Of a DNA stretch of 64,000 nt, positions 37,881-47,661 are shown one piece after another. The stretch comes from Penicillus capitatus. Its lineage: Eukaryota; Chlorophyta. The stretch covers positions 558,001-622,000 of the forward strand of contig OZ287708.1 of assembly GCA_965649825.1 (NCBI GenBank), written 5' to 3'. A program made the position numbers and the translations under genes. The notes beneath the pieces are model-generated. The model was not told where the DNA came from, searched no databases, and was given only the letters and a program-made list of their open reading frames with translations. The number at the start of each line of letters is the position of its first letter. Position 1 is the stretch's first letter.

Positions 37881-38413
37881 AGCAGCCGGCGCCTGACAAT
37901 GACCCCTCGTTCTTACTCATTGAAGAACTTTTAGGGGGATTGTCATTGACAGAAGCCTTGCCAGCCGGGGAAGAGCAGCAGCCACTGAGGACTGGAGATG
38001 TCCCCCGCCCGACTACTAGACACGAGGTGCCATCCGAGCCCTCGTTGACTCTGGCAGCCAACACGGAGCAGCAGCAACAGCAGCCGATGCCTGACAATGA
38101 CCCCTCGTTCTTCCACATTGAAGAACTTTTAGGGGGATTGTCATTGACAGAAGCCTTGCCAGCCGGGGAAGAGCATTGCCCTTCGAATGAAACCCCGCCA
38201 GATGAGTCTAGATCGCCAGAGACTCTGCCAGACGAGTCCGGCTTTGTGACTCCAGAGCCCGCAAGAAGATTCTCTGGCCATCACCGCGATCACCTTGCTG
38301 GATCGCCAGAGATGCCGCCAGAGATCCCGCCAGACGAGTGGGGCTTTGTCACCCCAGAGCCTACCATGTTCTTCTCGCGGCGTCATCGTCTTCCTGACCC
38401 AGGTTCGCCATAA
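36857..38413 (+). pseudogene. Continuation of the repeat-protein frame after the TAG, to a TAA
   Basis: The codons after the TAG at 36854-36856 stay in the same frame for another 518 codons. In sister repeat copies the TAG position is CAG (Gln), so one C-to-T change explains the break. The segment carries more PRVDLPTEP units, then two copies of a block with DNDPSF followed by IEELLGGLSLTEALPAGEE (about 37900-38000 and 38095-38175), then Pro-rich units with DEWGFVTPEP. It ends ...PDPGSP at a TAA. It is either a lost C-terminus, a readthrough product or a separately started ORF (ATG at 36899). Confidence 0.55.
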
Positions 38414-38480
38414 ATCCCTCCAGACGAGTGGAGCTTTGTCCCCCAGAGCCTACCATGTTCTTCTCGCGTCGTCATGCCTT
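38405..38480 (+). repeat. Decayed extra copy of the PPDEWGFVTPEP repeat
   Basis: Just past the TAA the DNA still matches the preceding unit (PPDEWSFV..., then the DNA for the MFFSRR part). It carries a stop in place of the Glu codon and a 1-base deletion that shifts the frame. This is a dead copy marking former extension of the array. Confidence 0.6.
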
Positions 38481-38959
38481 CTGATGCAGATCGACGCAGA
38501 CCTGCACATGGAAACAACCGTCCAAGCCTGGGAACAACGCTTCTACCCTAGCCGCTTTCTTTATCTCGTTCCTGCTTCGGAATCGAGGTTCACAGAACTG
38601 GGTGACATAGAGGATCCAATGAACGCCCTTAGCCTGTTTCTTGATTGTGACATGATGTGTGTTAAACATGTTGTCTTTGATGTGACAGCTCTTTACAAAC
38701 ATCATCCATTGTAAATCAATTTTCAACTCAGCACATGCGTCCCGCAACCATGTCGAGCGATAGCGTTGCAGCAAAGGTCATCGACACACTCTTCTCTTGC
38801 ATCCCTATTGGGATTTCTCTCAATCAGGCGTGATAGAGGGGTCTGTTTGATAAGTCCTCACCGAGGCCTTTAGTGTGGCTCACTTGTGACAGACTACGCT
38901 CAGGCATGTCTGTCTCTTTGCCCTCACGCAATAACTCTTTCATGTGTCTAGGAACTCAA
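38481..38959. other. No gene recognised
   Basis: Frames on both strands (plus to 38714, minus 38774-38472) read through this stretch but neither shows a domain. It may contain decayed upstream parts of the glycosyltransferase relic that follows. Confidence 0.3.
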
Positions 38960-39418
38960 AGAAGTCTTCTCGAGATGCTGCACTTGACAGCGTCAACATT
39001 GAGAAGTTCATGGGACCTGCAGAATTGGCAGATCTCCATTCACAGACAAGACTCAACGTTCATCCATGCAACTGAGACGCCTATGGTATGACCGTCGGCG
39101 AAGCCGCTTCACAGGTGGGATGGAAGAGGCGCATAGTGCTCTATTCGGATGCTAGACTTCTGCCTGTAGGAGGCGCCATCGATCGTGCAGAAGGGTGGCA
39201 GTGTGGGTGCATCTGAATTTCTCAGATCTCACTATTCAGAACTGTTTGAAGTGAACTACGAGAAGGAGTCTCTGCTCGAAAACGATCACAGACTGAATGA
39301 TGTGTGAAAGAGAGCGTCTCAAAAGGGCCGTCAGTACAATGCTGTCAAGAACGCTAAACAGCTACAACAGATCCTCGCACATGTCGTTCAGCAACAGTCA
39401 AGACAGCTCTCTGTCTAA
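38960..39418 (+). pseudogene. Group-1 glycosyltransferase C-terminal relic
   Basis: One frame reads SSRDAALDSVNIEKFMGPAE, LADLHSQTRLNVHPCN, TGA (39073-39075), then DAYGMTVGEAASQ. A plausible intron (about 39113-39166) joins this to EAPSIVQKGGSVGASEFLRS and LLENDHRLNDV. A second TGA (39305-39307) follows, then KRASQKGRQYNAVKNAKQLQ and QILAHVV. This matches the last 130 residues of GT1 enzymes (VHP..YDAYGMT..EAA..G.P). Two nonsense codons, both TGA, and no intact N-terminal half argue for a pseudogene. The family signal is good, the exact boundaries are not. Confidence 0.5.
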
Positions 39419-41230
39419 TCCTCTTCCTCCATCCGCTATTTCATAGTATTGTTGTGATCTAAGACACGAAATGCTGTTCATTGTAGAGGACAACGAACGG
39501 ACCTTGTAAACTCGTGAACTCGCAGCGAATCGGATTCTGCTACCGGGACGCAGCACCTTTGGCTGATGAGGTCGAATCCAGACGTCGTTCAGATTCGTTC
39601 CGTGACCTTATATAATTACAGTGAGCACGGTTGTCTGATGGGCATGTATCTCTTACCAGAGCCCAGATCTGTGATCAGCATGTGGCCCGTCTCATCGATG
39701 TCGATCTTCGCATGCTGCCGCGAGATGGATGCATGTTCTAGGCGGACATCTGCATTGGGTGCTCTTCCAAAGACGCAACGTTGGTGCCGACGCAAGGGAC
39801 CAATCGCCAACACGCCCAGACAGGCATCTTGTCGCCACACCTCCATCTCCACCTCACTCTCTCCCTGAGATTCACCTTCTTTCTTTTCTTCGGTCTTTGG
39901 CTTCTTAGCAGGAAGCAAAAACAGAGGATCGGATCTTTCCCTTTTCGATCCGGCCTTCTCTTTCCCTTCCATCTCGGTAAACGTGATGGGGACGGCAATA
40001 CCCGCTGCCTGATCGCTGATCTTGACCTGTTCCTCAATCTCTTCAGGAACATCGTCATTTTCGCTGCATGCATGGCGCATAAGGGTACAGTGCAGCATGT
40101 ATTGGCGTGCTTACATGACTTCGTCGATGCCTAGAGCTTTCTGCAGCTGAATGAGCAATGCCCAAAATCCTTGATTGATGGAGACACGTTTTCTTTTTTC
40201 GAGTACAAACTTCTGCGCACGGGTGGCTCCCCAACTGAAACGTCGCATCAGGTAGGCAATGCACAGTGTGGCCGAACGACTCACACCAGCACCGCAATGC
40301 ACCAATACAGCTGCACAGCCAAAACTTCCACCATCTCATACCCATCCCTCAGACGACATGACGGACCGTGCTTTTGATCTCGTGCGGCCTCGATATGTTC
40401 GTACACATCGTTGAAGTGTTTTGAGATGTCTGCCGTGGGAATATCGGGTAACTCAATCCTCAAGTGCTTGAAACTGACAGGCAGCTTCATTTCTTCAGGA
40501 TTGTTATGAATTGTCACCACACTAAGACATCAAGCAATCTCAGAATACAGCCTGTTCATATTCGAAATGCCTCTTGATGTTGATCTCCCTAACTCTTTCC
40601 AGATTACATGCATCTTCCCAACTCCCAAGGTACAGAAGGCCATGAATCAGCACCGAAGGATACACTTTCTTTCCGCCTGCACGGACAGAAGCGGTGCAGA
40701 GATATGGAAACTTATTCTGGAAGTCTTCGAATCTCAAGGACACATTTTCTCTCAGTTTCAAACGCAAGCCAAAATCCGGAGGTACCCTTCTTTGTAGTAA
40801 TACAAGGACTTTGCTTTGCCCTCCCTGGAGAGAAAATCCAACACAGCATTTGTCTTCTTTAAATCTGCTTCGCCGTAGACGAACACATCTCGTCCCCACC
40901 TAATCCCCATAAATCCTCTATCCCCTCAGATGTTACCATCGTCCATTACCAAACTCTCTGTCCCCATCGTAAGTCGTACTGAGATCTGGAGTAATCCTGA
41001 ATAGCCAAGCCACAAAGAAATCACGTTAGTGATGCAATTGACAGTCAGGGTTCTTTGACCGCCAACGCTTCTTTGTCGGCCGTGCAGCGGACACAGAAAG
41101 ATTGCTGAATATGCTGTCTCTTAAAGAGTTTGTAGGGACGGATGTCTAGGAGAAACACCTCCGTCTCGCGGTTTCCCCGCGTGAAGATCTCGAACACCCA
41201 ATTCGCATCGACGGCAACACATTCCAGCAT
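39398..41230 (-). CDS. Rhodanese-like / dual-specificity phosphatase / FHA domain protein
   Basis: Three parts read in order. First, MLECVAVDANWVFEIFTRGN ... VFLLDIRPYKLFKRQHIQQS, a rhodanese/MKP-like N-terminal domain. Second, VYPSVLIHGLLYLGSWEDAC, then IPTADISKHFNDVYEHIEAA, then VHCGAGVSRSATLCIAYLMR: a dual-specificity phosphatase with the HCxxxxxR active site (around 40240-40300). Third, after a Lys-rich linker with LLPAKKPKTEEKKE (possible nuclear signal), an FHA domain: GRAPNADVRLEHASISRQHA, ITDLGSG, then GTNLNDVWIRPHQPKVL and RIRFAASSRVYKV. The phosphatase would remove Tyr/Thr phosphates, perhaps on MAP kinases. The FHA would bind phospho-Thr partners. About six exons; the 3' end is set by the first stop after the FHA frame and is uncertain. 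Confidence 0.75.
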
Positions 41231-41780
41231 GGTGGTCTGTTTTGATTTGACGTTTGTTCTGTGACACCTCCCTCTTAGAAGATAGAATGGTGCTCTTCGC
41301 TGGAGAGAGGCCAGCAAATGTTGTGAAAAGACAGGATGGAATTCCTCGCCGTACGCAACACACCTCTGTTTGGTGACTGGAGAGCGGCAGGCTATCCAGT
41401 CTATTGTTGCTCTTGTGTGGAGACAGATGTCAAACAACGAATTTGCGACGTCAATAACCCCAATCTTTAAAGGTGTCATAACAAATATCACACTTCGACA
41501 AACAAATGGCTCTGCTGAGATGTTTCATAAATGGGAAGGTTTCACAAATACCACACACTTCAGTGATTGACTCGACAAATGTACTCTCGCACAACATCTA
41601 TCTTTCATAATTCTTGTGCACACGTTAGGAGGTGCACGTCAATGATTATACTTCAACAGATTTCCGATTCCGACTCCGATCATTACCACCAAACAGATTC
41701 TCACACAAATATTTAGAATCGTATAAAAACACCTGGTCGTCTTTTCACCCATTCATGTGTTGTGTCCACCGTTGTTTGTT
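41231..41780. other. Intergenic, no gene seen
   Basis: About 550 bp between the phosphatase start and the end of the carrier gene (both minus). AT-richer than its surroundings towards 41700, with no convincing coding frame. It should contain the phosphatase promoter. Confidence 0.4.
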
Positions 41781-42812
41781 CTAAGCAACGGCAACGCGCT
41801 TGCTTTTTTGCTGTATGAAGGCGCGGAACATCTCGAAGAAACAGAAAAATACAGCAGAGTTCATGCCATTGCTTAGTGCCCGTGGACCTACTCCTTGGAA
41901 AAAACCTCTGACACCTTTGGTACGGACGATCTGATTGGCAACAGAAATCATCGACGGACGACTGGCGGCTGCGCACATCATATTCGTCTTGACAACATCC
42001 AGTGGTGTGCTGCAGGCAGCAGCCAGTGCTCCACTCATGGCTCCCATCACAAAATCTTCTTGAATGCTTGGCTGTCGGTCCGTGACGATGGACTGATGGA
42101 CAGATCTCAACGTTTCGTATGCAGCAAACTTGACAGCCATATCTGGAACATCTTCCAGCATCGTCGGCAGATATCCAGTGAAGAGACCACGCACACCAGC
42201 AGCTTTGGTGATGGACACAGCAGCGGCGACAAAGTTGGGATAGACTCCAGCTTGGACGGAACGGATGCAGACTGCTAAAGGCACTTTCAGTACACTGCTT
42301 CCCACGGCAGCCGACCCGCCGCTAACGAACGCCACGGCTCCGGTGTTGAGACGCGTTCGTCGAGTCAGAACGTTTTTGGCTACGGTGTAGAAAGCAAAGT
42401 AGACTCCAATAGCAAAGCCAGCCCCAGTTGTCGCCCCAATCACACCTTTATAGAGTGAGGATACAGTATTGGCCATGCGCCACAGAGGTGGGAGATTCTT
42501 TCCAATTCCTTTCACATTTTTCACATTTTTGGCAGATGTTTGCAATCGGACTTTCAATGTATCCAGCGGATGAATCGTTGCTTGAGATGCTGCTCGCGCT
42601 GTGGCTCCGGCCAAAACTTCACTGACAGGTTTAGAAGGAGGCGGTGGTGGTGGTGGGGCAACTGGAGCCACAGTGTCTGGAACAGTCAACGTTGTTGTGG
42701 TACGCATAGAAGCAGTTGTAGAAGCGAAGCATTTTTGGTGCATCTGCCGACCAGGTCTCATATTCCCACGACGAGGTCTTGCGGCCAAAAAACCGATGGA
42801 ACCAGAATTCAT
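41781..42812 (-). CDS. Mitochondrial carrier, S-adenosylmethionine carrier-like
   Basis: An intron-less gene of 343 aa starting MNSGSIGFLAARPRRGN, a basic leader, then a Pro run. Three carrier repeats: ATIHPLDTLKVRLQTS, SSVLKVPLAVCIRSVQAG and ACSTPLDVVKTNMMCAAA, with the Px[DE]xx[KR] signatures (the second is relaxed), each paired with G-x-x-G-type helices such as LYKGVIGATTGAGFAIGVYF. The pattern LFTGYLPTMLEDVPDMAVKF is like SAM carriers of plants and yeast, which bring S-adenosylmethionine into mitochondria or plastids. Substrate assignment is by family resemblance only. Confidence 0.85.
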   Translation of the reverse strand: MNSGSIGFLAARPRRGNMRPGRQMHQKCFASTTASMRTTTTLTVPDTVAPVAPPPPPPPSKPVSEVLAGATARAASQATIHPLDTLKVRLQTSAKNVKNVKGIGKNLPPLWRMANTVSSLYKGVIGATTGAGFAIGVYFAFYTVAKNVLTRRTRLNTGAVAFVSGGSAAVGSSVLKVPLAVCIRSVQAGVYPNFVAAAVSITKAAGVRGLFTGYLPTMLEDVPDMAVKFAAYETLRSVHQSIVTDRQPSIQEDFVMGAMSGALAAACSTPLDVVKTNMMCAAASRPSMISVANQIVRTKGVRGFFQGVGPRALSNGMNSAVFFCFFEMFRAFIQQKSKRVAVA

Positions 42813-43091
42813 GATGGATGAACGGACAGTGAGGAAGAACCACAGCAACAAAAACAGGAACGATGGATGCTGAGCAGATCTTTCAGATAATAGCCTTCAC
42901 GGCAGTGTACGGTGCTGGTAGTCCTCGTTGAACCTACATGAAGACCGCGCCAATCTCACTTTCTCACTTATTGGTGTGCACAGGAGTCGTACTTCAATGT
43001 TGCAGAGTGATGACCCTCTTAGAGGTAGTTGTAAGCTATTTTGAATGAGACAGGTCGAATGATGGTGACTGGTTTTGGACCAGGCACGAAA

Positions 43092-43280
43092 CACTCGGAT
43101 GAGGAGTTTCAACAAGAAACGCACACGACTGAAGACGCTATTCCACTTTGCGTTTCTGCAGTTTCTGGGTTGCGTCCGTGCCCCAAGACACTCCAAGTTC
43201 ACCTACGCCATGCACGACCGTCGTCTGTTATGTATCCGCAACACGAAGCCGTCGATGCAAGGGGCTTACAGTTTCCCGTC
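43092..43280 (+). CDS. Weak short candidate exon
   Basis: A 63-codon frame starts MRSFNKKRTRLKTLFHFAFL, a basic and hydrophobic leader like a signal peptide. It ends at an excellent splice donor (GTAAGT at 43280). I could not place the following exon with confidence, and no family is recognised. It may be a small secreted protein or chance. Confidence 0.25.
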
Positions 43281-43757
43281 GTAAGTAGTTTTGACTGTCA
43301 ATGGACTCGACGCTCGTCGAAGATAGCAAGCTCACAATAAGGCAGGAGCTCCAGAGAACGACCTTGAAAACACCGAGCGCAGTCAGAGGAGTCGCCTGGA
43401 TAGTCAAGCATCGCGATGACCTCCAAATATGACAGCGCGAGTAACGAATAGTAGACTTTGCACTTAAGCATTGACACCACCACGCATGCTTCTCTGTGCA
43501 GTAAAAGAACGGCGGATGAAGAATTCAACAACGGCGATAATGCTCGGCGGCGGACGATTTCAATCGACCGGCTCAAAATACGTGTTCATGATCATGCATT
43601 AAACAACGACAAATGGTGTCGACGGCATCGTGGCTGACGTATCTATCTATCTCTCTATTGTCAGTAGCAGCCGCTTTGTTTGATCGTTCGAGCGTCCTTA
43701 CCGTATTGAACTCCGTGGTCACTTGAGAAAACACAACGCTCTCCGTCTATAGCATCA

Positions 43758-44816
43758 TGGAAACAATGTCACGATTGGATATCGCCAAAGCAAATCGCAT
43801 GGAACTCCGTGCTGGCGATGAGGACCGTATGGGATCGCGTCTGACAGAAAACGTGCGTTTCTGCGTTCTGGCCGAGCGACGTGAGCTGCGGGATTTGATG
43901 AATTCGCATGTGGCTGCGTAGACACTTTCGCGGGCGAGAACAGCGACGAGGCGGCTTGGTGCGTTGCGTAAATCGGTAGGGTTTGAAGGCGGGAGAGAGG
44001 CGCGTGTGAATATGCTACTGTGTGTTTAGCAGCACGCTCCGGATGACTTCGGCAGTTTGGTGCAAGCATTGCCTGAAGTTCCGAATCGTGACGGTGGAGC
44101 CTCTCCTAGTAAATTCCAGGAAGTCCACACAAGTATCTGTCACGTGAGTCAAGCAAATGCGATTCTGAGAAAAAAACTGGAAGCCAAAAGCCAAAGGGCA
44201 AAACTCACGAGAGAGAATCTTATGCATCTCGAAGAAATCTACGAAACGAACCGACCTGCCGTAAGACACAATGGCTCAAAAGGATCAAAGTGTGAGATGG
44301 TATGGATGATGGCGATGATGTGACAGATACAACGGCAGAGAAAGCAAGAATTCATTCGAAAAGAGATGGAGAAGGGGCGTCGAAGTGTGGCATCTCAGGA
44401 AGACAAATTAGCCCTTCTCAAGAAGATCGACGAAAGAGAAGAGAAGACGGATGTTGAGAGAAAGATTCGAGCGGACTCTGTCCTTGGGGACCTGCGCAAA
44501 GCAAAATTCCGTCATCTGGCGTTGATGGCCCAGAAGAGGCTACAATCCGTCAGACCACTTACCCACCCATCATGCTCTCTGCCTTGACATGACGTTCTGT
44601 TGCAGGTTTCGCCAGATGTCCTCAAAATGGAAGAAGAGAAAGGCGCATTGGCATCTCAAATCGATTGGTAATGATCTGCCTGATCTCTCGCAGCTGTGTG
44701 TGTGCCTTTGTGTACTGAAGTGGGTTTGTGTCTTTGTGTGGAGGTACTTGAGATTCTGTGGGGAGGGCGAGGAATTGCCAGAGGAGAGCCACAGTGGAAC
44801 TGCCTCCCCTATCTAA
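43758..44816 (+). CDS. Coiled-coil protein, unknown
   Basis: Starts METMSRLDIAKANRMELRAG. After an intron near 43912-44029 it continues QHAPDDFGSLVQALPEVP, then a coiled coil (HVSQANAILRKKLEAKSQRA, ENLMHLEEIYETN). An intron ends GATGATGTGACAG at 44326. Next come EFIRKEMEKGRRSVASQEDK and LRKAKFRHLALMAQKRLQS, then VLKMEEEKGALASQID. The last exon may end LPEESHSGTASPI at 44816 or just after QIDW near 44670. All-helical, charged, about 250 aa; a cytoskeletal or ciliary role is possible but not shown. Confidence 0.5.
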
Positions 44817-45799
44817 TCCCAGCCCATCCATCTTTCAGAACAATGATCCTAGCTTCTCTTAGAGTGTCAGAACGAAATCTCTATTCTTGTTCGCTGCCGA
44901 TAGAGAACAGACATGACTTTCGCTGTCTGATATCAAGGGGAGAGATTATATGTTCGTCGTCCATCCGTCCGTCCGGGTTGGGGTTTTAGTTGCCCCCACT
45001 TAAAATCTCTTGAATGACGCCAACACCATTTCTTCGACGTCATCGAACCCAGCCAAACTATGCAATCTCCAATTGGTCTATCTATCATGTCTATTACCAC
45101 CTTCCTATACATAAGAAATGTCGTACGTAGTATGATGCATTCATGGGTCTCCTATAGATGGTCTCAGATCGTCCTACATTCCTTCATTTTTGTTCATGAG
45201 CGTTTCTAAATGATGGTGGCACAAGTGGCTCTGCAGGAATGAAGAGTGTGAGATGGGGCGGATATCCTCTTAGCATGGGCTTATTTCTGAAGAAAATTTT
45301 GCGACCTGACCCTTCATAGCGAAAGCGAAGTTCGTTCGACTTTTACTCCTGATATCAATAAGGGAAGACTCTGAACAATATCGACATGTACACTACCATC
45401 CAATTAACAGACAGTAGGCCGAAATCTGCAAGGGATCTGTGGACCGATGAATGGATGGATATATGCAGAAGACACTGCTACCAAGTCGCCAACAGCGAAT
45501 ATCGGGAAATATACCGTTACCCGTTTGCTAACGCTGAAAAATAAAGATTGTTGATTGATTTAAGATCAGTATTTGAGTTTGATCTGCTCCTGTCACTTTT
45601 GCACCAGAATTGCAGGTTCCACTACACGGCATTGTTTTCATGCAGAGCCATGGATGATGGGAATCTATAGAACTCGGGCAAAGAAGGCATCAACAAAACA
45701 GCATAGACATGTATTTACAACCTCCTGTTCCATCGTCTGGTGAGAGTTTCTACGTCGAACGGTCCACGATCACGAATCCTGCACCGCGATGCGGACGGA
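44817..45799. other. About 1 kb without a recognised gene
   Basis: No open frame above 60 codons with coding character. The stretch has many GATGGATGGAT-like words near 45440-45470 and an AATAAA at about 45540. I looked for tRNA, snRNA and box C/D patterns and found none convincing. Confidence 0.4.
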
Positions 45800-47366
45800 C
45801 TAATAGTAGTACTCGGTATGTCTGATGGCCTGGTGCAACTGGACGGCAGCAGTGACCGCTTCTCGTAATGAACTGCATGGAAAGGTATGCATGTATTCAT
45901 CGGCACAGTTTTCTGAGACCGATCGACGGACATCATGTACGCGTCCGATCTTTCCTCCAACCGTATCCACCACAAAAATATACCTTCCAACCAAAGACCC
46001 GACGATACTGCCATGCAACCTGAACTGGAAATGTCATGTCAGGTGGTGGGTGCAGTAAAGATGCCTGTTGGTAATGAGGATACGTCCTTCGGAAACCAAA
46101 TCGATGGCTGCATTGAGTCGAACATCGGCAAAGACAGAAGGGACAGCTTTGGAGACCTCTTCTTCATGTTCATTGGCATGGTACCACCAATCTCGATACT
46201 CAAAGGTCATGTTGGCATCATCGAATTGCTCCTTGATCCATCCATATTGATTTTCATCCGACTTCACAACTTCGATGTCTTGACGCATCTGAATGAGCAC
46301 ATCGTAGCTGGGTCTCTTTGAGGCTGTCTGAGGACCCAGTATATAAGCAATATCGAGAGTGAGCAATGAAGAGAGATGTGGGTAGTGCCTCTGGGCAAAT
46401 GAGAGGATTCAGGATCGAGAGGGACAAGCGTCACACACTTTGGCAAAATCGTAACTGTCCCGTTGCCGGGTCATGAGGACAAAGCTCCCAGGATCGATCT
46501 TCATCATGTACGCATCATCCTCCTTCAGACTTTTTTCGCCCTCATGGTAATCGATGCTCTGTGGAAGCTGAATGACAGTGAAGTTCTTCGTGTTTCCAGC
46601 TTGGGTCAAATCCTTTAGGTACTCTAATCTCTGTTTATGTACAAACCTACGCACGATCTTCATCACCACACTCATTTCTGCTCGACAGGATGGCGCACCG
46701 ATACAGATCACCCCAGTTTCCTCCTGCATGCAGCAGGACGAGTCCACCGCCTTTGACCAGTGCCTTGATCTTGGTCATGTCACAAGCCTGAAAGGCCTTG
46801 TCGATATGATCCATGAATCCTTTCTGAGAAACGTAGCAAATGAGTTTGGGCGACACGCCAAATCGTGCAATCAGTTGGACAGCCGCTTTCCACAGAATAT
46901 TATCTCCGAGGTTCGAATGCAGAGCGACGTCCATGAGCACCACACGTCCATTCGAGGCCTCAAAGAAAGGTGTGAAATCATGTATCAGTCGCTGCTGCAG
47001 ATCTCTCAGACATCTTAGTCTGTGCACTTCTTGCATAGCAAAGAGGCCCTCAGTGTCATTTGTTTGAAGCAGAGATGGTGTGGATCCTATGGCCATGGAC
47101 AGATGCGTCTCTGCTGTGTTTGGTCCCAGGTATGTCTCTATAACCGTCGTCTCTGGGGTACTTCTCAGCAGAAACACCATTAGAAAGGCAATGCAGCAAA
47201 ACGTCAGCAACTGTAGCACAGTAATATGACTCCTCCTATTAAACAACGCGTTATATTTCTAAGGAGAGTGATGTGTGGGATGGATGGAATAGAGAGAAGA
47301 GGTGTCAGATAGACGCACTCACTTTTCGAGAAGAGGACGCGATGACTGGGAACGGGGAAGCGACAT
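45800..47366 (-). CDS. Polysaccharide pyruvyl transferase family protein, type II membrane
   Basis: Start MSLPRSQSSRPLLEK, spliced to RSHITVLQLLTFCCIAFLMV: a short basic cytosolic tail and one signal-anchor helix, as in Golgi enzymes. The catalytic part reads VVLMDVALHSNLGDNILWKA, VLLHAGGNWGDLYR (the G-G-N-x-G-D motif), NFTVIQLPQSIDYHEGEKSL, FVLMTRQRDSYDFAK and YGWIKEQFDDANMTFEYRDW. Then ILITN is spliced to RLHGSIVGSLVGRYIFVVDT. The conserved TDRLH-type motif is restored only if an intron with a GC donor (45 bp, about 46045-45999) is removed. Such enzymes add pyruvate ketals to cell-surface sugars. Ends HTEYYY. Confidence 0.82.
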
Positions 47367-47661
47367 TGAGATATCGAATGAAACGAAAGTGAGAAGAATC
47401 CAAGACAGTTGGAAGATGATATGGGTCCGTCAGACGTGAGCGGCAATTCTCTGTGACGCGACGTTTCGCGGTCGTGGCGCGAGCTTTCTTTGCTCTTCAA
47501 CCGATTCTCACTCATGTACGTCCGTTCTTGCGCTATTGGTACAAAGATTACGTGGTTTTGGAGCGGTTCCCCGCGAAATGGTCTTTTGTTCTCTGCGCCT
47601 CTTGCCATTCTCGTGCGTTCCTCCTACTCGATAAAGAATGAAGCACATCATCCTTCTCTTA

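Noticed and set aside
36854-39307. Reassignment of TAG or TGA to an amino acid in this nuclear code
   Set aside because: TAG ends the GPX and CHD-like genes and TGA ends SfsA, cyclophilin, GPATCH1, VMA21 and lipoamide dehydrogenase at the expected family C-termini.
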